This document shows positions 15,554 to 24,293 of a stretch of DNA of 64,000 bases, piece after piece; within the stretch, counting starts at the first letter, position 1; the number at the start of each line of letters is the position of its first letter. This DNA comes from a virus. The notes beneath the pieces were generated by a model. That model saw only the letters and a program-made list of their open reading frames with translations. It was not told the origin of the DNA and searched no databases. The stretch spans positions 124,001-188,000 of IMG/VR virus record IMGVR_UViG_3300050120_000152; one strand, given 5' to 3'. A program made the translations under genes and the position numbers.

Positions 15554-16003
15554 ATGACAAAGAATAAAGAAAGTATTGACGATCAGATTAGTGAAATGTT
15601 TATTGTTCTTGGACAGCAGAAAGAAGCTGTCGAACGCAGTAAACGCGAGATTAACCGTGGATGGGTTACCAACGGCTCATTGCAGATTACGGGTCTTCAA
15701 CCTATTAACATTTTGACCGCAAGTGAGGAAACATTAGTATTTGCAGTAGCCCAAATTCTTATGCAGGAATCATTTGCCATAATGGCAGCTGAAGAATTGG
15801 GGTTGAAGCATAATCATAAGATTAGTGGTTATAATCATTCGGCATGGATTGAAGATTGTAAGAAACGTATTGCATCTATCCAAATCATCGGACAGAAAGC
15901 TAAGCTTGCCGCATTGGAAGCACGTTTGAACTCAATTATCTCACCAGAACAGCGTCGTGAATTGGAATTGAATGCTATCCGTAAGGAACTTGGTGACGCT
16001 TGA
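15554..16003 (+). CDS. Hypothetical helical protein
   Basis: 149 aa, predicted almost all alpha-helical, ending with a charged coiled-coil-like segment (LAALEARLNSIISPEQRREL). 11 nt after the preceding gene. Confidence 0.75.
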   Translation: MTKNKESIDDQISEMFIVLGQQKEAVERSKREINRGWVTNGSLQITGLQPINILTASEETLVFAVAQILMQESFAIMAAEELGLKHNHKISGYNHSAWIEDCKKRIASIQIIGQKAKLAALEARLNSIISPEQRRELELNAIRKELGDA

Positions 16004-16055
16004 CAAATAAAGATACCATGATAAGATGGCATCTCTTTCAAAACTGGAAACGAAA

Positions 16056-16328
16056 ATGTCAACGACCATTGTAATTTACGATACATTGGGTGAAAATCCA
16101 CTACGGTTTATTGTTGTTGATCGTGATGTAAGTCACCTGAATAACAAATATGTGAATACCATTGATATTTCTGAAAGCGAAACTGATGAAATCAATGAAA
16201 TTTTGTTTTATCCTGAAGGACATGAACGTGCTTGGGATTATCGAGATGGTATTTTTCATGATACTTTTCCATACCATGAAATGCATGTCGAGACAACAAA
16301 GGTAATTACTTTCGGATTTCCGCCTTAA
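16056..16328 (+). CDS. Hypothetical protein
   Basis: 90 aa; start chosen at the ATG after GGAAACGAAA. A promoter (TTGACA at 16002, -10 ATAAGA) precedes it, so it is transcribed apart from the genes upstream. No domain recognised. Confidence 0.65.
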   Translation: MSTTIVIYDTLGENPLRFIVVDRDVSHLNNKYVNTIDISESETDEINEILFYPEGHERAWDYRDGIFHDTFPYHEMHVETTKVITFGFPP

Positions 16329-16331
16329 TCA

Positions 16332-16591
16332 TTGACAACTGTATAAGATTAATGTAGTATAGATTTACTGTCGGGAGACAGCGAAGAGTAAACGGCAGTG
16401 GAGTGCGCTGCGACGTGGATTTGATTGTTCATGCACATCCAATAGTTACGTTTCGACGTACACATTGGACAGGAACATATACAGGAATGTAGACTGTTCG
16501 GATGATAAAGATACTTTATTAGGATATGGTTATCATCAAAAATAAATCCTTCTTTATTTAAAAACCTACCTTTTTGGTAGGTTTTTTATTT
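16332..16591 (+). ncRNA. Stand-alone small structured RNA
   Basis: A TTGACA/TAGTAT promoter at 16332-16360 opens a stretch of about 200 nt without an ORF, with hairpins CTGTC-GGGA-GACAG and ACGTTTCGACGT, closed by a strong terminator (ACCTACC-TTTTT-GGTAGGT, T run, 16563-16591). Promoter plus terminator with no gene between argues for a discrete RNA of about 220 nt. Confidence 0.65.
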
Positions 16592-16690
16592 TAAAAGATG
16601 CATTATTATTGATCTAGATCAATGAATTTATTTTTAAATTGTTCTATAATAGTATGTGATATATCACACATTATAACAAAAGGAAAAATA

Positions 16691-18568
16691 ATGCTAAACG
16701 ATTATGAAACATATATCCATTTATCAAGATACTCTAAATGGATAGAATCAGAGAATAGAAGAGAAAATTATGAAGAAACAATAGAACGATATATTACATT
16801 TTTTAAAAATAGATTTGATATATTTCCAGATAATGATATTCGAATAGCATTATTGAAAAAAGAAATCATGCCATCTATGCGAACATTGAGAAGCGCAGGA
16901 AAAGCTCTGGAAAGAGATGAAGTTGCCGGATATAATTGTTCTTATTTACCTATTGATGATCTACGTGCTTTTGATGAGTTGATGTATATTCTTATGTGTG
17001 GAACTGGTGTTGGATTTTCTGTAGAAGAAAAATATATTAATAAATTAGATATTATTAATATTGAAGTACAAAATGAGGGTACGAACATTGTTGTCCCAGA
17101 TTCTAAAATTGGATGGGCAACATCTTTTAGACAATTATTGTGCTTGCTGTATGCAGGTATTACTCCAACTATTGATTACAGTAGAATAAGAAAATCTGGA
17201 GAAAAATTAAAAACTTTTGGTGGCACTGCATCTGGCCCTGATCCATTAAAAGATTTGTTTAATTTTTGCATATTATTGATAAGAAATGCTGCTGGTAGAA
17301 GACTTAAAAGTATTGAAGTTCATGATATAATCAATAAAATAGCAGAAATAGTTATTGTTGGTGGTGTTAGACGAAGTGCCTTAATTTCGTTATCTGATAT
17401 TGATGATATTGAATTAAGAGAGGCAAAATCTGGTATGTGGTGGAAAGAAAATCCGCATCGCGCGTTATCAAATAATTCTGCAGTCTATGAAACCAAACCT
17501 GATATTGATACTTTTAAAAGGGAATGGAAAGCATTATATGAATCAAAATCAGGTGAACGTGGAATATTCAATCGTTTCTCATTAAAAGAAAAAATGAAAA
17601 AACATGGTAGGAGAGATTATTCTTATGATTTTGGAACAAATCCATGCGGTGAAATAGGTTTACGACCCAATAGCTTTTGTAATTTAAGTGAGGTTGTTGT
17701 TAGAGATTACGATGATTTAACTTCCTTGAAGAAAAAAGTGGAATTGGCTACCATTTTGGGAACATTTCAATCAACTCTTACTAATTTTAGATATTTAAGA
17801 CCAATTTGGAAAATAAATGGGGAAGATGAACGCTTATTGGGTGTTTCATTAACCGGAATAATGGATAACAGATTATTATCTGGTAAAGAAAATCTAGCAT
17901 TGACAGCATATATTTTAAATGAATTAAGAGAACATTCTATAGCAATTAACCAGAAATGGGCTAAAAAATTAGGAATAAATTGTTCCATGGCAATTGGAAC
18001 TGTAAAACCGAGTGGTACTGTATCACAATTAGTAAATTCTTCTTCAGGAATTCATCCTCGATATAGTAATTATTATATACGAACAGTTAGAAGCAGTATA
18101 AATGATCCATTATCACAGTTTCTTATAAGTCAAGGCGTGCCTAATGAATTGGATAATATGAAACCTAATGATACTATTATTTTTAAATTTCCAATAAAAT
18201 CTCCAACAAATTCTATTTTTCGAAATGATATGGGAGCTATTGAACAATTAGATCATTATATAGTAGTCCGGGACTCATGGTGCGAGCATAATCCATCAAT
18301 TACCGTATATGTTAAAGAAGAAGAATGGGATGTGGTAGGCGAATATGTTTATAATAATTTCGATAAGATAGGGGGAGTAAGTTTTCTTCCTTATAGTGAT
18401 CATATCTATGAACAAGCACCTTATCAAGAAATTGATGAAGATACGTTTAATGTGTTACTAAATGAATTCCCTAAAATCGACTGGAGCAAATTGACAGATT
18501 ATGATATTGATGATACAATTACTTCAAATCAAGAATTAGCCTGTGTTGCAGGGGGGTGTGACTTTTAA
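16691..18568 (+). CDS. nrdJ: Adenosylcobalamin-dependent ribonucleotide reductase (class II)
   Basis: 625 aa from the ATG preceded by AGGAAAAATA (an upstream in-frame start at 16622 lacks a site). Motifs of the monomeric B12-dependent ribonucleoside-triphosphate reductase are present: SMRTLRSAG, MCGTGVGFSVE, GGVRRSALISLSD, NPCGEIGLRPNSFCNLSEV, and a C-terminal CVAGGC (C-x4-C) redox pair. It reduces ribonucleotides to deoxyribonucleotides without oxygen, given host-supplied B12. It stands alone between two RNA genes with its own -10 box at 16645. Confidence 0.93.
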   Translation: MLNDYETYIHLSRYSKWIESENRRENYEETIERYITFFKNRFDIFPDNDIRIALLKKEIMPSMRTLRSAGKALERDEVAGYNCSYLPIDDLRAFDELMYILMCGTGVGFSVEEKYINKLDIINIEVQNEGTNIVVPDSKIGWATSFRQLLCLLYAGITPTIDYSRIRKSGEKLKTFGGTASGPDPLKDLFNFCILLIRNAAGRRLKSIEVHDIINKIAEIVIVGGVRRSALISLSDIDDIELREAKSGMWWKENPHRALSNNSAVYETKPDIDTFKREWKALYESKSGERGIFNRFSLKEKMKKHGRRDYSYDFGTNPCGEIGLRPNSFCNLSEVVVRDYDDLTSLKKKVELATILGTFQSTLTNFRYLRPIWKINGEDERLLGVSLTGIMDNRLLSGKENLALTAYILNELREHSIAINQKWAKKLGINCSMAIGTVKPSGTVSQLVNSSSGIHPRYSNYYIRTVRSSINDPLSQFLISQGVPNELDNMKPNDTIIFKFPIKSPTNSIFRNDMGAIEQLDHYIVVRDSWCEHNPSITVYVKEEEWDVVGEYVYNNFDKIGGVSFLPYSDHIYEQAPYQEIDEDTFNVLLNEFPKIDWSKLTDYDIDDTITSNQELACVAGGCDF

Positions 18569-18658
18569 TTATCATATTATTAAAATATAAAAAGTTTGTA
18601 CACGGTTTTATATAAATTTATTAATTGCAAGTACATGATTATTAAAATATAAAAAAGG

Positions 18659-19058
18659 TTGACATAAAATATTTTCATGTTAGTATAAATACTCTAACAC
18701 GTTCTCCATATACCAGTATGCAAAAAAGAAAAGCGTTCTCACTTTCAATGAGAATTTGTGCCGGGGCAGGGCCGGTCTGGTATACCAATTAAGGTTTACA
18801 ACGCTTCAAGTCCAGCGTGCAGTGTCACGGGATTGAAGAAGGTCGAGGAACCAAGAATTTTGAGTCAAAGAGACTCTATTCATCACATCATAAACAATAA
18901 TGCGGCAATATCCTCTATTTGTAATCAGACTATGCGTTTCTCCTTGAATTGTGTTTCCAGCTGACCAAATACGGTATTCGGTATTGACTCTTACAGGAGT
19001 TTGAGTTAATATCGCTATGAAGTAGAACATACGGTTGGTTAAATCTACAAAAGTTAAG
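18659..19058 (+). ncRNA. Long structured RNA/leader before 19132
   Basis: A promoter (TTGACA, then TAGTATAAAT) is followed by about 370 nt without a supported ORF. Pairings include ATACCAG/CTGGTAT, TTCTCA/TGAGAA, GCCGG/CCGGT and an ACGCT-TCAAGTCC-AGCGT hairpin with a T-loop-like sequence. It ends at a strong terminator before the hydrolase gene, so it is probably a discrete RNA. Confidence 0.55.
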
Positions 19059-19093
19059 GCCAGTCTAAGGTTAAACTTAGACTGGCTTTTTTT
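19059..19093 (+). terminator. Strong Rho-independent terminator
   Basis: Perfect 11-bp stem GCCAGTCTAAG/CTTAGACTGGC plus seven T; ends the preceding RNA. Confidence 0.95.
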
Positions 19094-19131
19094 ATTTACA
19101 CCACAAAAACTTAAAACTGAGGATGAGAACG

Positions 19132-19725
19132 ATGAGACAATACACCGCCGCAATCGTTGCAATCTGCTTACTAATAAGTAGTTGTAGCGCAGAAAAGATA
19201 AAACCCGTGTTGGAACCAATGATTCCAACTACTACAATAACAGTAGTGCAAGACTTACATATCGAGCCTGTAAAAATTCAGTCGATAAGAGTAGCAATAG
19301 CCACCCCACAGGATACCAATTGTTTGGCTAAGGTAATCTATTATGAAGCTAGAGGCGAACCTTTGGCTGGGCAGATTGGCGTAGGATATGTAGTCCTTAA
19401 TAGAACAAAAGACAGCTACTACCCTAATACTGTATGTGGCGTAGTCAAACAAATTACCATAATCAAGCATAAAAAATTCTGTCAGTTCTCATGGTATTGC
19501 AAAGGGGGCGATTCTAAATTGAATACTATCATTGATAACATAAGTTACGCTTTTTGTTATGTAACTGCTGAAGCTATATTAACGGGTATGGTTGACAACC
19601 CCATCGGTAATGCCGTATCATTCCACATACGCCAGATCAATACTGGTTGGGCCAATCATGGCATGAAACTTACGGCCACAATTGGAAATCATAAATTTTA
19701 TGAGAGAAAGCATTCTAATGGATAA
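19132..19725 (+). CDS. SleB/CwlJ-type cell-wall hydrolase, lipoprotein
   Basis: 197 aa from the ATG with GAGG upstream. An N-terminal lipoprotein signal (LLISSC) precedes a Hydrolase_2-like domain: CLAKVIYYEARGEP, GQIGVGYVVLNR, YPNTVCGVV, QFSWYC. The Glu in YYEARGE is the expected catalytic acid. It would cleave peptidoglycan in the periplasm, in superinfection exclusion or lysis. A related gene is at 44720. Confidence 0.88.
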   Translation: MRQYTAAIVAICLLISSCSAEKIKPVLEPMIPTTTITVVQDLHIEPVKIQSIRVAIATPQDTNCLAKVIYYEARGEPLAGQIGVGYVVLNRTKDSYYPNTVCGVVKQITIIKHKKFCQFSWYCKGGDSKLNTIIDNISYAFCYVTAEAILTGMVDNPIGNAVSFHIRQINTGWANHGMKLTATIGNHKFYERKHSNG

Positions 19726-19918
19726 GTATCTGGTACTCGTTTCTAAAGCAAATTCTACTATCTCCAACGTAACCAAAACCTTTACGGATGAGGTTGCTTT
19801 GGGAAAATATATTGATCTTAAGACAAAGGCTGGTTTCGCTTGTCATCAGTTCAATTACGACAAGAGCTTCCATTTAGGAAGCCAATTAATTTCAACCAAT
19901 GTATCAAAGGACGCATGA
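19718..19918 (+). CDS. Hypothetical protein
   Basis: 66 aa from MDKYLVLVSKANSTIS. It overlaps the end of the hydrolase gene by 8 nt, so it is translationally coupled to it. Function unknown. Confidence 0.65.
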   Translation: MDKYLVLVSKANSTISNVTKTFTDEVALGKYIDLKTKAGFACHQFNYDKSFHLGSQLISTNVSKDA

Positions 19919-19921
19919 ACT

Positions 19922-20176
19922 ATGTATTACAGTTTTCATAATAGCGGTACAGTGTATTTTTTTAAACCAGACAAAGATGCATATGATGTTCGTAGTGGAA
20001 CAAAGCAATCATCTTTAGTATTTCACAGCAAACTTGTGAATGAAGCAAACCGTTTAGATGTTTTTATTTGTGACAATTATGGTAATATAATTGTGAAAAG
20101 TAAACGGAATCCAACCCATGTTCCCATGGCCGAATGGAAACGATTAAAAGCGAGCAATAAAAAGAAATACGCATAA
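19922..20176 (+). CDS. Hypothetical basic protein
   Basis: 84 aa with a basic C-terminus (WKRLKASNKKKYA). It is 3 nt after the preceding stop in the hydrolase operon. Confidence 0.65.
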   Translation: MYYSFHNSGTVYFFKPDKDAYDVRSGTKQSSLVFHSKLVNEANRLDVFICDNYGNIIVKSKRNPTHVPMAEWKRLKASNKKKYA

Positions 20177-20207
20177 ATAGTTCACCATATTTAATCGGAG
20201 AGTATTC

Positions 20208-20393
20208 ATGCAACTCAGCAACTGTATTCTTAGTGAACTCGATATTGATTCAACTGAATTCTTTTTTGGAAAGCGTGTAAATCTTTACACAGAAGATGAT
20301 GAGAATCCATATGGAACAGTCACTCTCGATGATGGTCACTATCATTTAACCGTAGGTGATTTACCAGCGTTTGGTGATCCGATTAAAAAATGA
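20208..20393 (+). CDS. Hypothetical protein
   Basis: 61 aa with GGAGAGTATTC before the ATG. The end overlaps the next start (ATGA). Confidence 0.65.
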   Translation: MQLSNCILSELDIDSTEFFFGKRVNLYTEDDENPYGTVTLDDGHYHLTVGDLPAFGDPIKK

Positions 20394-20563
20394 CTTATCC
20401 AGTACTACCCATTGGTAAGTTATTGAAAGTTAAGGAAGGTCGCTTCATAAGAATTGAAGCGATTCTTTCTGGGCCTATGGAAACGTTTTACCTTATTCGC
20501 TGGACAGATACTAATGAAATCTTTTGCGAATTTCCTGACAAAATTAACGAATTATTGAGATAA
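20390..20563 (+). CDS. Hypothetical small protein
   Basis: 57 aa, beta-rich by composition, coupled to the upstream gene by a 4-nt overlap. No domain recognised. Confidence 0.65.
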   Translation: MTYPVLPIGKLLKVKEGRFIRIEAILSGPMETFYLIRWTDTNEIFCEFPDKINELLR

Positions 20564-20567
20564 TACT

Positions 20568-20864
20568 ATGACTGTCGTAAACGTAAACCCACCAATTACT
20601 ACAACTGTTTCTAAAGTAAACAATACTTTAGAATTCATCTGGAAAGCCGCTATTATCATAATTTTATTGTTTGCTCTTGCAACCTTTTCTTGGTTGTCCA
20701 TTTTGAATCATCGCTGTGAGGCATTCTGGGGCGAACAGTGTACCATTGTTGCTGCACCAGCATCTATCAAACCTATGTTTGGTAAAAAATATTATGATGC
20801 ATACAATGAAATTATTCCGGCAGCAACTGCTGAAGCACCAGCAACACCATCCACTGTAAAATAA
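20568..20864 (+). CDS. Single-pass membrane protein
   Basis: 98 aa with a transmembrane helix at residues about 27-47 and an Ala/Pro/Thr-rich tail. Followed at once by a terminator, so it is the last gene of the 19132-20864 operon. Confidence 0.7.
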   Translation: MTVVNVNPPITTTVSKVNNTLEFIWKAAIIIILLFALATFSWLSILNHRCEAFWGEQCTIVAAPASIKPMFGKKYYDAYNEIIPAATAEAPATPSTVK

Positions 20865-20865
20865 T

Positions 20866-20889
20866 AAAAGCCCCTTCCGGGGCTTTCTT
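20866..20889 (+). terminator. Rho-independent terminator
   Basis: AAAGCCCC-TTCC-GGGGCTTT plus T-rich tract. Confidence 0.9.
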
Positions 20890-20893
20890 ATTA

Positions 20894-20914
20894 CTTACGC
20901 ATGCGTTAGGACTA
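20894..20914 (-). repeat. 3'-end tag element, copy 1
   Basis: ACGCATGCGTTAGGACTA lies immediately after the stop codon of the - strand gene at 20915. Similar elements occur at 38425, 38481, 47764 and 51002. Confidence 0.7.
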
Positions 20915-21208
20915 TTATGCATCATGTATAACAGCTTTCATGCTCTTTTTAATATAAGACTTGGCTTGATGTAATGTCTTAACCGAACACGGCAACTGAT
21001 AGGTATTATGTGATGTGATAGCCATATAATAATTTCTTTTATAATGATGTTCAGTGTCATCATTTGGCATATCACTTTCCCTTCCATCTGTTGAATGAAT
21101 GGGAAGTTCTCGTTTACGCTTGATAAGATCAAATTGAACCATAAGTCCGTTGATTTTGCCAACCCAGTGTGCTTTTTGATGAGTATAAAAACTAGAATAT
21201 TGTTTCAT
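20915..21208 (-). CDS. Hypothetical basic protein
   Basis: 97 aa, isolated on the - strand among + strand genes. AAGGAAGAATTAATT precedes the ATG. The C-terminal helix (LHQAKSYIKKSMKAVI) is basic. A palindromic operator-like site lies upstream. Confidence 0.65.
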   Translation of the reverse strand: MKQYSSFYTHQKAHWVGKINGLMVQFDLIKRKRELPIHSTDGRESDMPNDDTEHHYKRNYYMAITSHNTYQLPCSVKTLHQAKSYIKKSMKAVIHDA

Positions 21209-21265
21209 AATTAATTCTTCCTTATTATGAATGTTATTCTATTCGTTAAAACATGATGATTTTGT

Positions 21266-21308
21266 GAATGTTAAATTAACATATTAAAAACATGTTAAAT
21301 TAACATTC
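21266..21308. promoter_or_regulatory. Nested palindromic operator-like site
   Basis: Two copies of the palindrome TGTTAA-A-TTAACA lie 13 nt apart, and the whole 43 nt is itself nearly palindromic. It lies between the divergent genes at 20915 (-) and 21408 (+), a typical place for a repressor-binding site. Confidence 0.7.
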
Positions 21309-21407
21309 AATGCATGAGTTGTGCCAAGACGCAAGTATGGCATCCTTGACGGAATTAAACAAACCTGTTATCACAAAAATAAATACCTATGATATAACGG
21401 AATCAAC

Positions 21408-21914
21408 ATGGCTACAGATGTTCAACAACAAGTCAACAACAAAATTAATGAGTGTCTAAAGCGCGGCCGACAACTATTCAAGGCCAAGGTCATCCTAGAT
21501 CACATCATTCCCTCAGACTCTTTTACGAAGTCTAGTGGTTCAGCAGGTTGGAACAAGCAGCTTGGATGGTATATTAAACTTTCAAAGAAAGATTTGACAC
21601 ACCATTTGGATTATATGTTGAATGAAATCATTCCCCATGAAGTTGCCCATGTCATCTGTATGTGGCTACACGTCAACCACATGCCCATGGGAGATGACGG
21701 GCATGGCGAGGCATGGACTAAGGTTGCGAAGGCTTTAGGAAGCTCTGGTGAGGCTAAGCCGTTGGCACCCCAATTCAAGCATTCTTATAAGACCAGTAAG
21801 GGGAATATGGTCAAGGTCAATGATGAGCAGCACGAGGATATGCAGAAGCGTTATAAACGCTATACAGCTAAGGATGGTGGAGTTATCACTGCCGCAGGCT
21901 ATCAAGGAAAATAA
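21408..21914 (+). CDS. SprT-like zinc metalloprotease
   Basis: 168 aa. HEVAH (residues about 78-82) and a downstream HGEAWTKVAKALG give the HExxH...H zinc site of SprT/Spartan-like proteins. The usual C-terminal zinc ribbon is not obvious. Host SprT-like proteins act on DNA-bound proteins; the phage role is unknown. A second member is at 39443. Terminator follows. Confidence 0.85.
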   Translation: MATDVQQQVNNKINECLKRGRQLFKAKVILDHIIPSDSFTKSSGSAGWNKQLGWYIKLSKKDLTHHLDYMLNEIIPHEVAHVICMWLHVNHMPMGDDGHGEAWTKVAKALGSSGEAKPLAPQFKHSYKTSKGNMVKVNDEQHEDMQKRYKRYTAKDGGVITAAGYQGK

Positions 21915-21941
21915 TAAAAGCCCCTTTCGGGGCTTTTATTT
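21915..21941. terminator. Bidirectional terminator
   Basis: AAAAGCCCC-TTTC-GGGGCTTTT between convergent genes; T tracts on both strands. Confidence 0.9.
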
Positions 21942-22207
21942 TACCAATCTTGTTCATCAGTACTTGAATGTTGGTTGGACAATTCATCCAACTCTTCTTC
22001 GCAATCGGCAATTTCGTTTTCAATATCACCAATTTTTTCTTCCAGAGCATCAATTTCTGTGCGAAATCCATCTGCCAATCCGAAATCATCATCGTATGAT
22101 AATGTATTATCTAAATCGTCTTGAACTTGCGCTAGTTGGTGACGCGCATTTAGCAATTCTTGTCCAAGCTTGGACAAATGTGCCGTAAGATTCATTACGT
22201 TACTCAT
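21941..22207 (-). CDS. Coiled-coil acidic protein
   Basis: 88 aa from MSNVMNLT. Heptad pattern throughout (LEEKIGDIENEIADCEEELDEL), so an extended coiled coil that probably dimerises. Function unknown. First gene of the - strand half. Confidence 0.75.
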   Translation of the reverse strand: MSNVMNLTAHLSKLGQELLNARHQLAQVQDDLDNTLSYDDDFGLADGFRTEIDALEEKIGDIENEIADCEEELDELSNQHSSTDEQDW

Positions 22208-22265
22208 GACTATCAATTTACCTGTATGTTGTTGGGTTGTGAGAGGCTATAAGTTAACAAATTAG

Positions 22266-23435
22266 TTACAGCCTGTCAAGACTTTTCTTCTTCATTACGA
22301 TTTTTAAATTTATATCTTCGAATACTTGTAATACAGCGTTTAACTGATCAGGTGATGCTATAAAACATTCAGTATACCCACCACTAAAACTAATACAAGA
22401 AGGTTTGGTATATTTGTTGACAATGTTTTGGAGTATATATTGTTCAACCAAAAACATATCATATAAAATTCCAGAAAAAATCTTAATAGGATTAATAATT
22501 AGTTGTCTATATTCTTTAGCTTTAAATCGTTTCTTTATGGTAGAAACAGTAACGCCAATTTTATAATAACTTTGATTGCCATCTATAATTTTTATTAAAT
22601 ACAAAATTGCTAATTTATTTTTAAGGTTTGGTTCTTCTAAGAATCTATTGATACAATAACCACCTTTACTTTTAGTATTAGCACATTTTTTACAACCACA
22701 TCCGGAAAGATGTGATGCTGCCTCTTGTTCGAAATCTCCATGGATGGGACACGTTATAATAACTTTACTACAACTATTTACGTATATGGATTTATTATAA
22801 TTATAAAAATTATTATGCTTAGTACATGCTTTTGTTATAAAATCATCTGTTGTATATAAACAATTCCCATAACATTTAGAACAACCATAGCCTTGTAAAT
22901 GGGAACCAGCATTTTGCTCAAATTTTCCATGATCTGGACATATAATGTTAACTTTATCTCTGTAAGAAGTATAGTATGAACTACTATAATCATATTTAAA
23001 ATTATGAATAGCATTCGCTTCTATGATAAATTGATCAGTAACTTTTTTAAAATTGCCGGCACAAATTCGGCACTGTTTGCCTTGGAGATGATCACTTGCA
23101 GTTTGTAAAAACTCTCCATGAATTGGGCATATTATGATACTCTTAACATGATTATTTACATATATGAATTTATCATAATTATAAAAATTATTATGGGTTT
23201 TTGTAGCTTCTTTAACAAATTGTCCCGAAGTTTTCTTTATTTTACCCGAACATGATGGGCAACCTATACCATAAATATGATGAGCGGCACGTTGCGAAAA
23301 TTCACCATGTATAGGACATATTACTATAATTTTTGTTGTAGAATTTACATATTTAACTTTACTGTAATCATACTTGTCATTATGTTTATGATTGCATCGT
23401 AGAATAAATTCATTAGTTGTTGTTTTCTTTGTCAT
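22266..23435 (-). CDS. Treble-clef repeat protein with GIY-YIG-like C-terminus
   Basis: 389 aa. Four repeats of about 55 residues, each with the pattern HGEF-Q-A--H--G-GC--C (DUF723-like zinc knuckles), bind DNA in related proteins. The C-terminal 120 residues (AILYLIKI...SYYKIGVTVSTIKKRF...) resemble a T5orf172/GIY-YIG nuclease domain. Probably a homing-type or DNA-modifying nuclease. It begins the - strand block. Confidence 0.8.
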   Translation of the reverse strand: MTKKTTTNEFILRCNHKHNDKYDYSKVKYVNSTTKIIVICPIHGEFSQRAAHHIYGIGCPSCSGKIKKTSGQFVKEATKTHNNFYNYDKFIYVNNHVKSIIICPIHGEFLQTASDHLQGKQCRICAGNFKKVTDQFIIEANAIHNFKYDYSSSYYTSYRDKVNIICPDHGKFEQNAGSHLQGYGCSKCYGNCLYTTDDFITKACTKHNNFYNYNKSIYVNSCSKVIITCPIHGDFEQEAASHLSGCGCKKCANTKSKGGYCINRFLEEPNLKNKLAILYLIKIIDGNQSYYKIGVTVSTIKKRFKAKEYRQLIINPIKIFSGILYDMFLVEQYILQNIVNKYTKPSCISFSGGYTECFIASPDQLNAVLQVFEDINLKIVMKKKSLDRL

Positions 23436-23450
23436 TACAATATAATTATT

Positions 23451-23651
23451 TTATTTACAATTATGTAACCGTTCGTCCGAAACTATTAAGAGTAAAATAC
23501 TAATAGCTAACCAAAAAATACTAGCAACTATTTTCCATTTACCTTTCTTATGCTCTTTGTAGGAGTGCCAGAATGTCCATGCACCACCAAGAGAAGCGAC
23601 AAGATGATAACCAAAATGGATGACTAACAATATGCTAAATAAAATTTGCAT
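23451..23651 (-). CDS. Small membrane protein
   Basis: 66 aa, two hydrophobic segments (about 1-25 and 43-58). Its start overlaps the previous gene's stop by 1 nt. Confidence 0.65.
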   Translation of the reverse strand: MQILFSILLVIHFGYHLVASLGGAWTFWHSYKEHKKGKWKIVASIFWLAISILLLIVSDERLHNCK

Positions 23652-23908
23652 TACATTTCCATTGGTTTGGCTTGCACATCATTAACCATCAACTCATATT
23701 TCACACATTCAGCTTCTATTTTACGAACTTTCCTGTAATTAAACCAGATAAATCCCAAGAATATTAGTGCATCTAGTTTAATATCTAAATCATCTGGATT
23801 TTGAAACCAATAGATTACCACAGCAGCTAATGCCCAACATACCACGTAATGATAAAAGCTTCTATAATGTTCTAACAACGATTCTAATCTTGTAATATTA
23901 ATTTTCAT
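23651..23908 (-). CDS. Small membrane protein
   Basis: 85 aa with two hydrophobic segments (about residues 20-35 and 45-57). Coupled with the next membrane gene. Confidence 0.65.
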   Translation of the reverse strand: MKINITRLESLLEHYRSFYHYVVCWALAAVVIYWFQNPDDLDIKLDALIFLGFIWFNYRKVRKIEAECVKYELMVNDVQAKPMEM

Positions 23909-23934
23909 TTAATTTCCTAAAATTTAACATAAAA

Positions 23935-23963
23935 ATTAGGGAGCATTATGCTCCCTAATTTTT
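23935..23963. terminator. Bidirectional terminator
   Basis: AATTAGGGAGCAT-TATGCTCCCTAATT with A and T tracts on both sides; separates 23964 from the membrane genes. Confidence 0.92.
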
Positions 23964-24185
23964 TTACTTCTTCTTTTTCTTCGGCTCTGGCGGCATATCA
24001 GGATCGCGCTTCTTACGCTTCTCAATCTTGATACCATTCTTGAACTTGTGAAACGCTTCACCGTTCAGCAAATCTCGCCACACGGTACGTTCAGCTGCAG
24101 TAACCGCAGTGCGTAAATAATGGCGCACAATCTTGATCGACAGCGGGTATTCGTATGCAGTACGTACTTCTAAATCTCGTGCCAT
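23964..24185 (-). CDS. Basic protein with Lys-rich tail
   Basis: 73 aa; the second half is very basic (KIEKRKKRDPDMPPEPKKKKK) and may bind nucleic acid. Own promoter at 24211-24245 and terminator downstream: a single-gene unit. Confidence 0.75.
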   Translation of the reverse strand: MARDLEVRTAYEYPLSIKIVRHYLRTAVTAAERTVWRDLLNGEAFHKFKNGIKIEKRKKRDPDMPPEPKKKKK

Positions 24186-24210
24186 TGTAGTATTCCTAAT
24201 TGTTGTGAGT

Positions 24211-24245
24211 AAAGGTATATGTTATTTGCTATTGTATTATATGTC
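24211..24245 (-). promoter_or_regulatory. Sigma70-like promoter (- strand)
   Basis: TTGACATATAATACAATAGC on the - strand, directly upstream of the gene ending at 24185. Confidence 0.65.
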
Positions 24246-24293
24246 AAGTGTTAATTAGCATTTAATGTTTTAGATAATTTAATAATCAGTATA

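Noticed and set aside
18806-19228. 140-codon - strand frame
   Set aside because: It spans a strong terminator and the start of the hydrolase gene and has no ribosome-binding site; shadow of an RNA gene.
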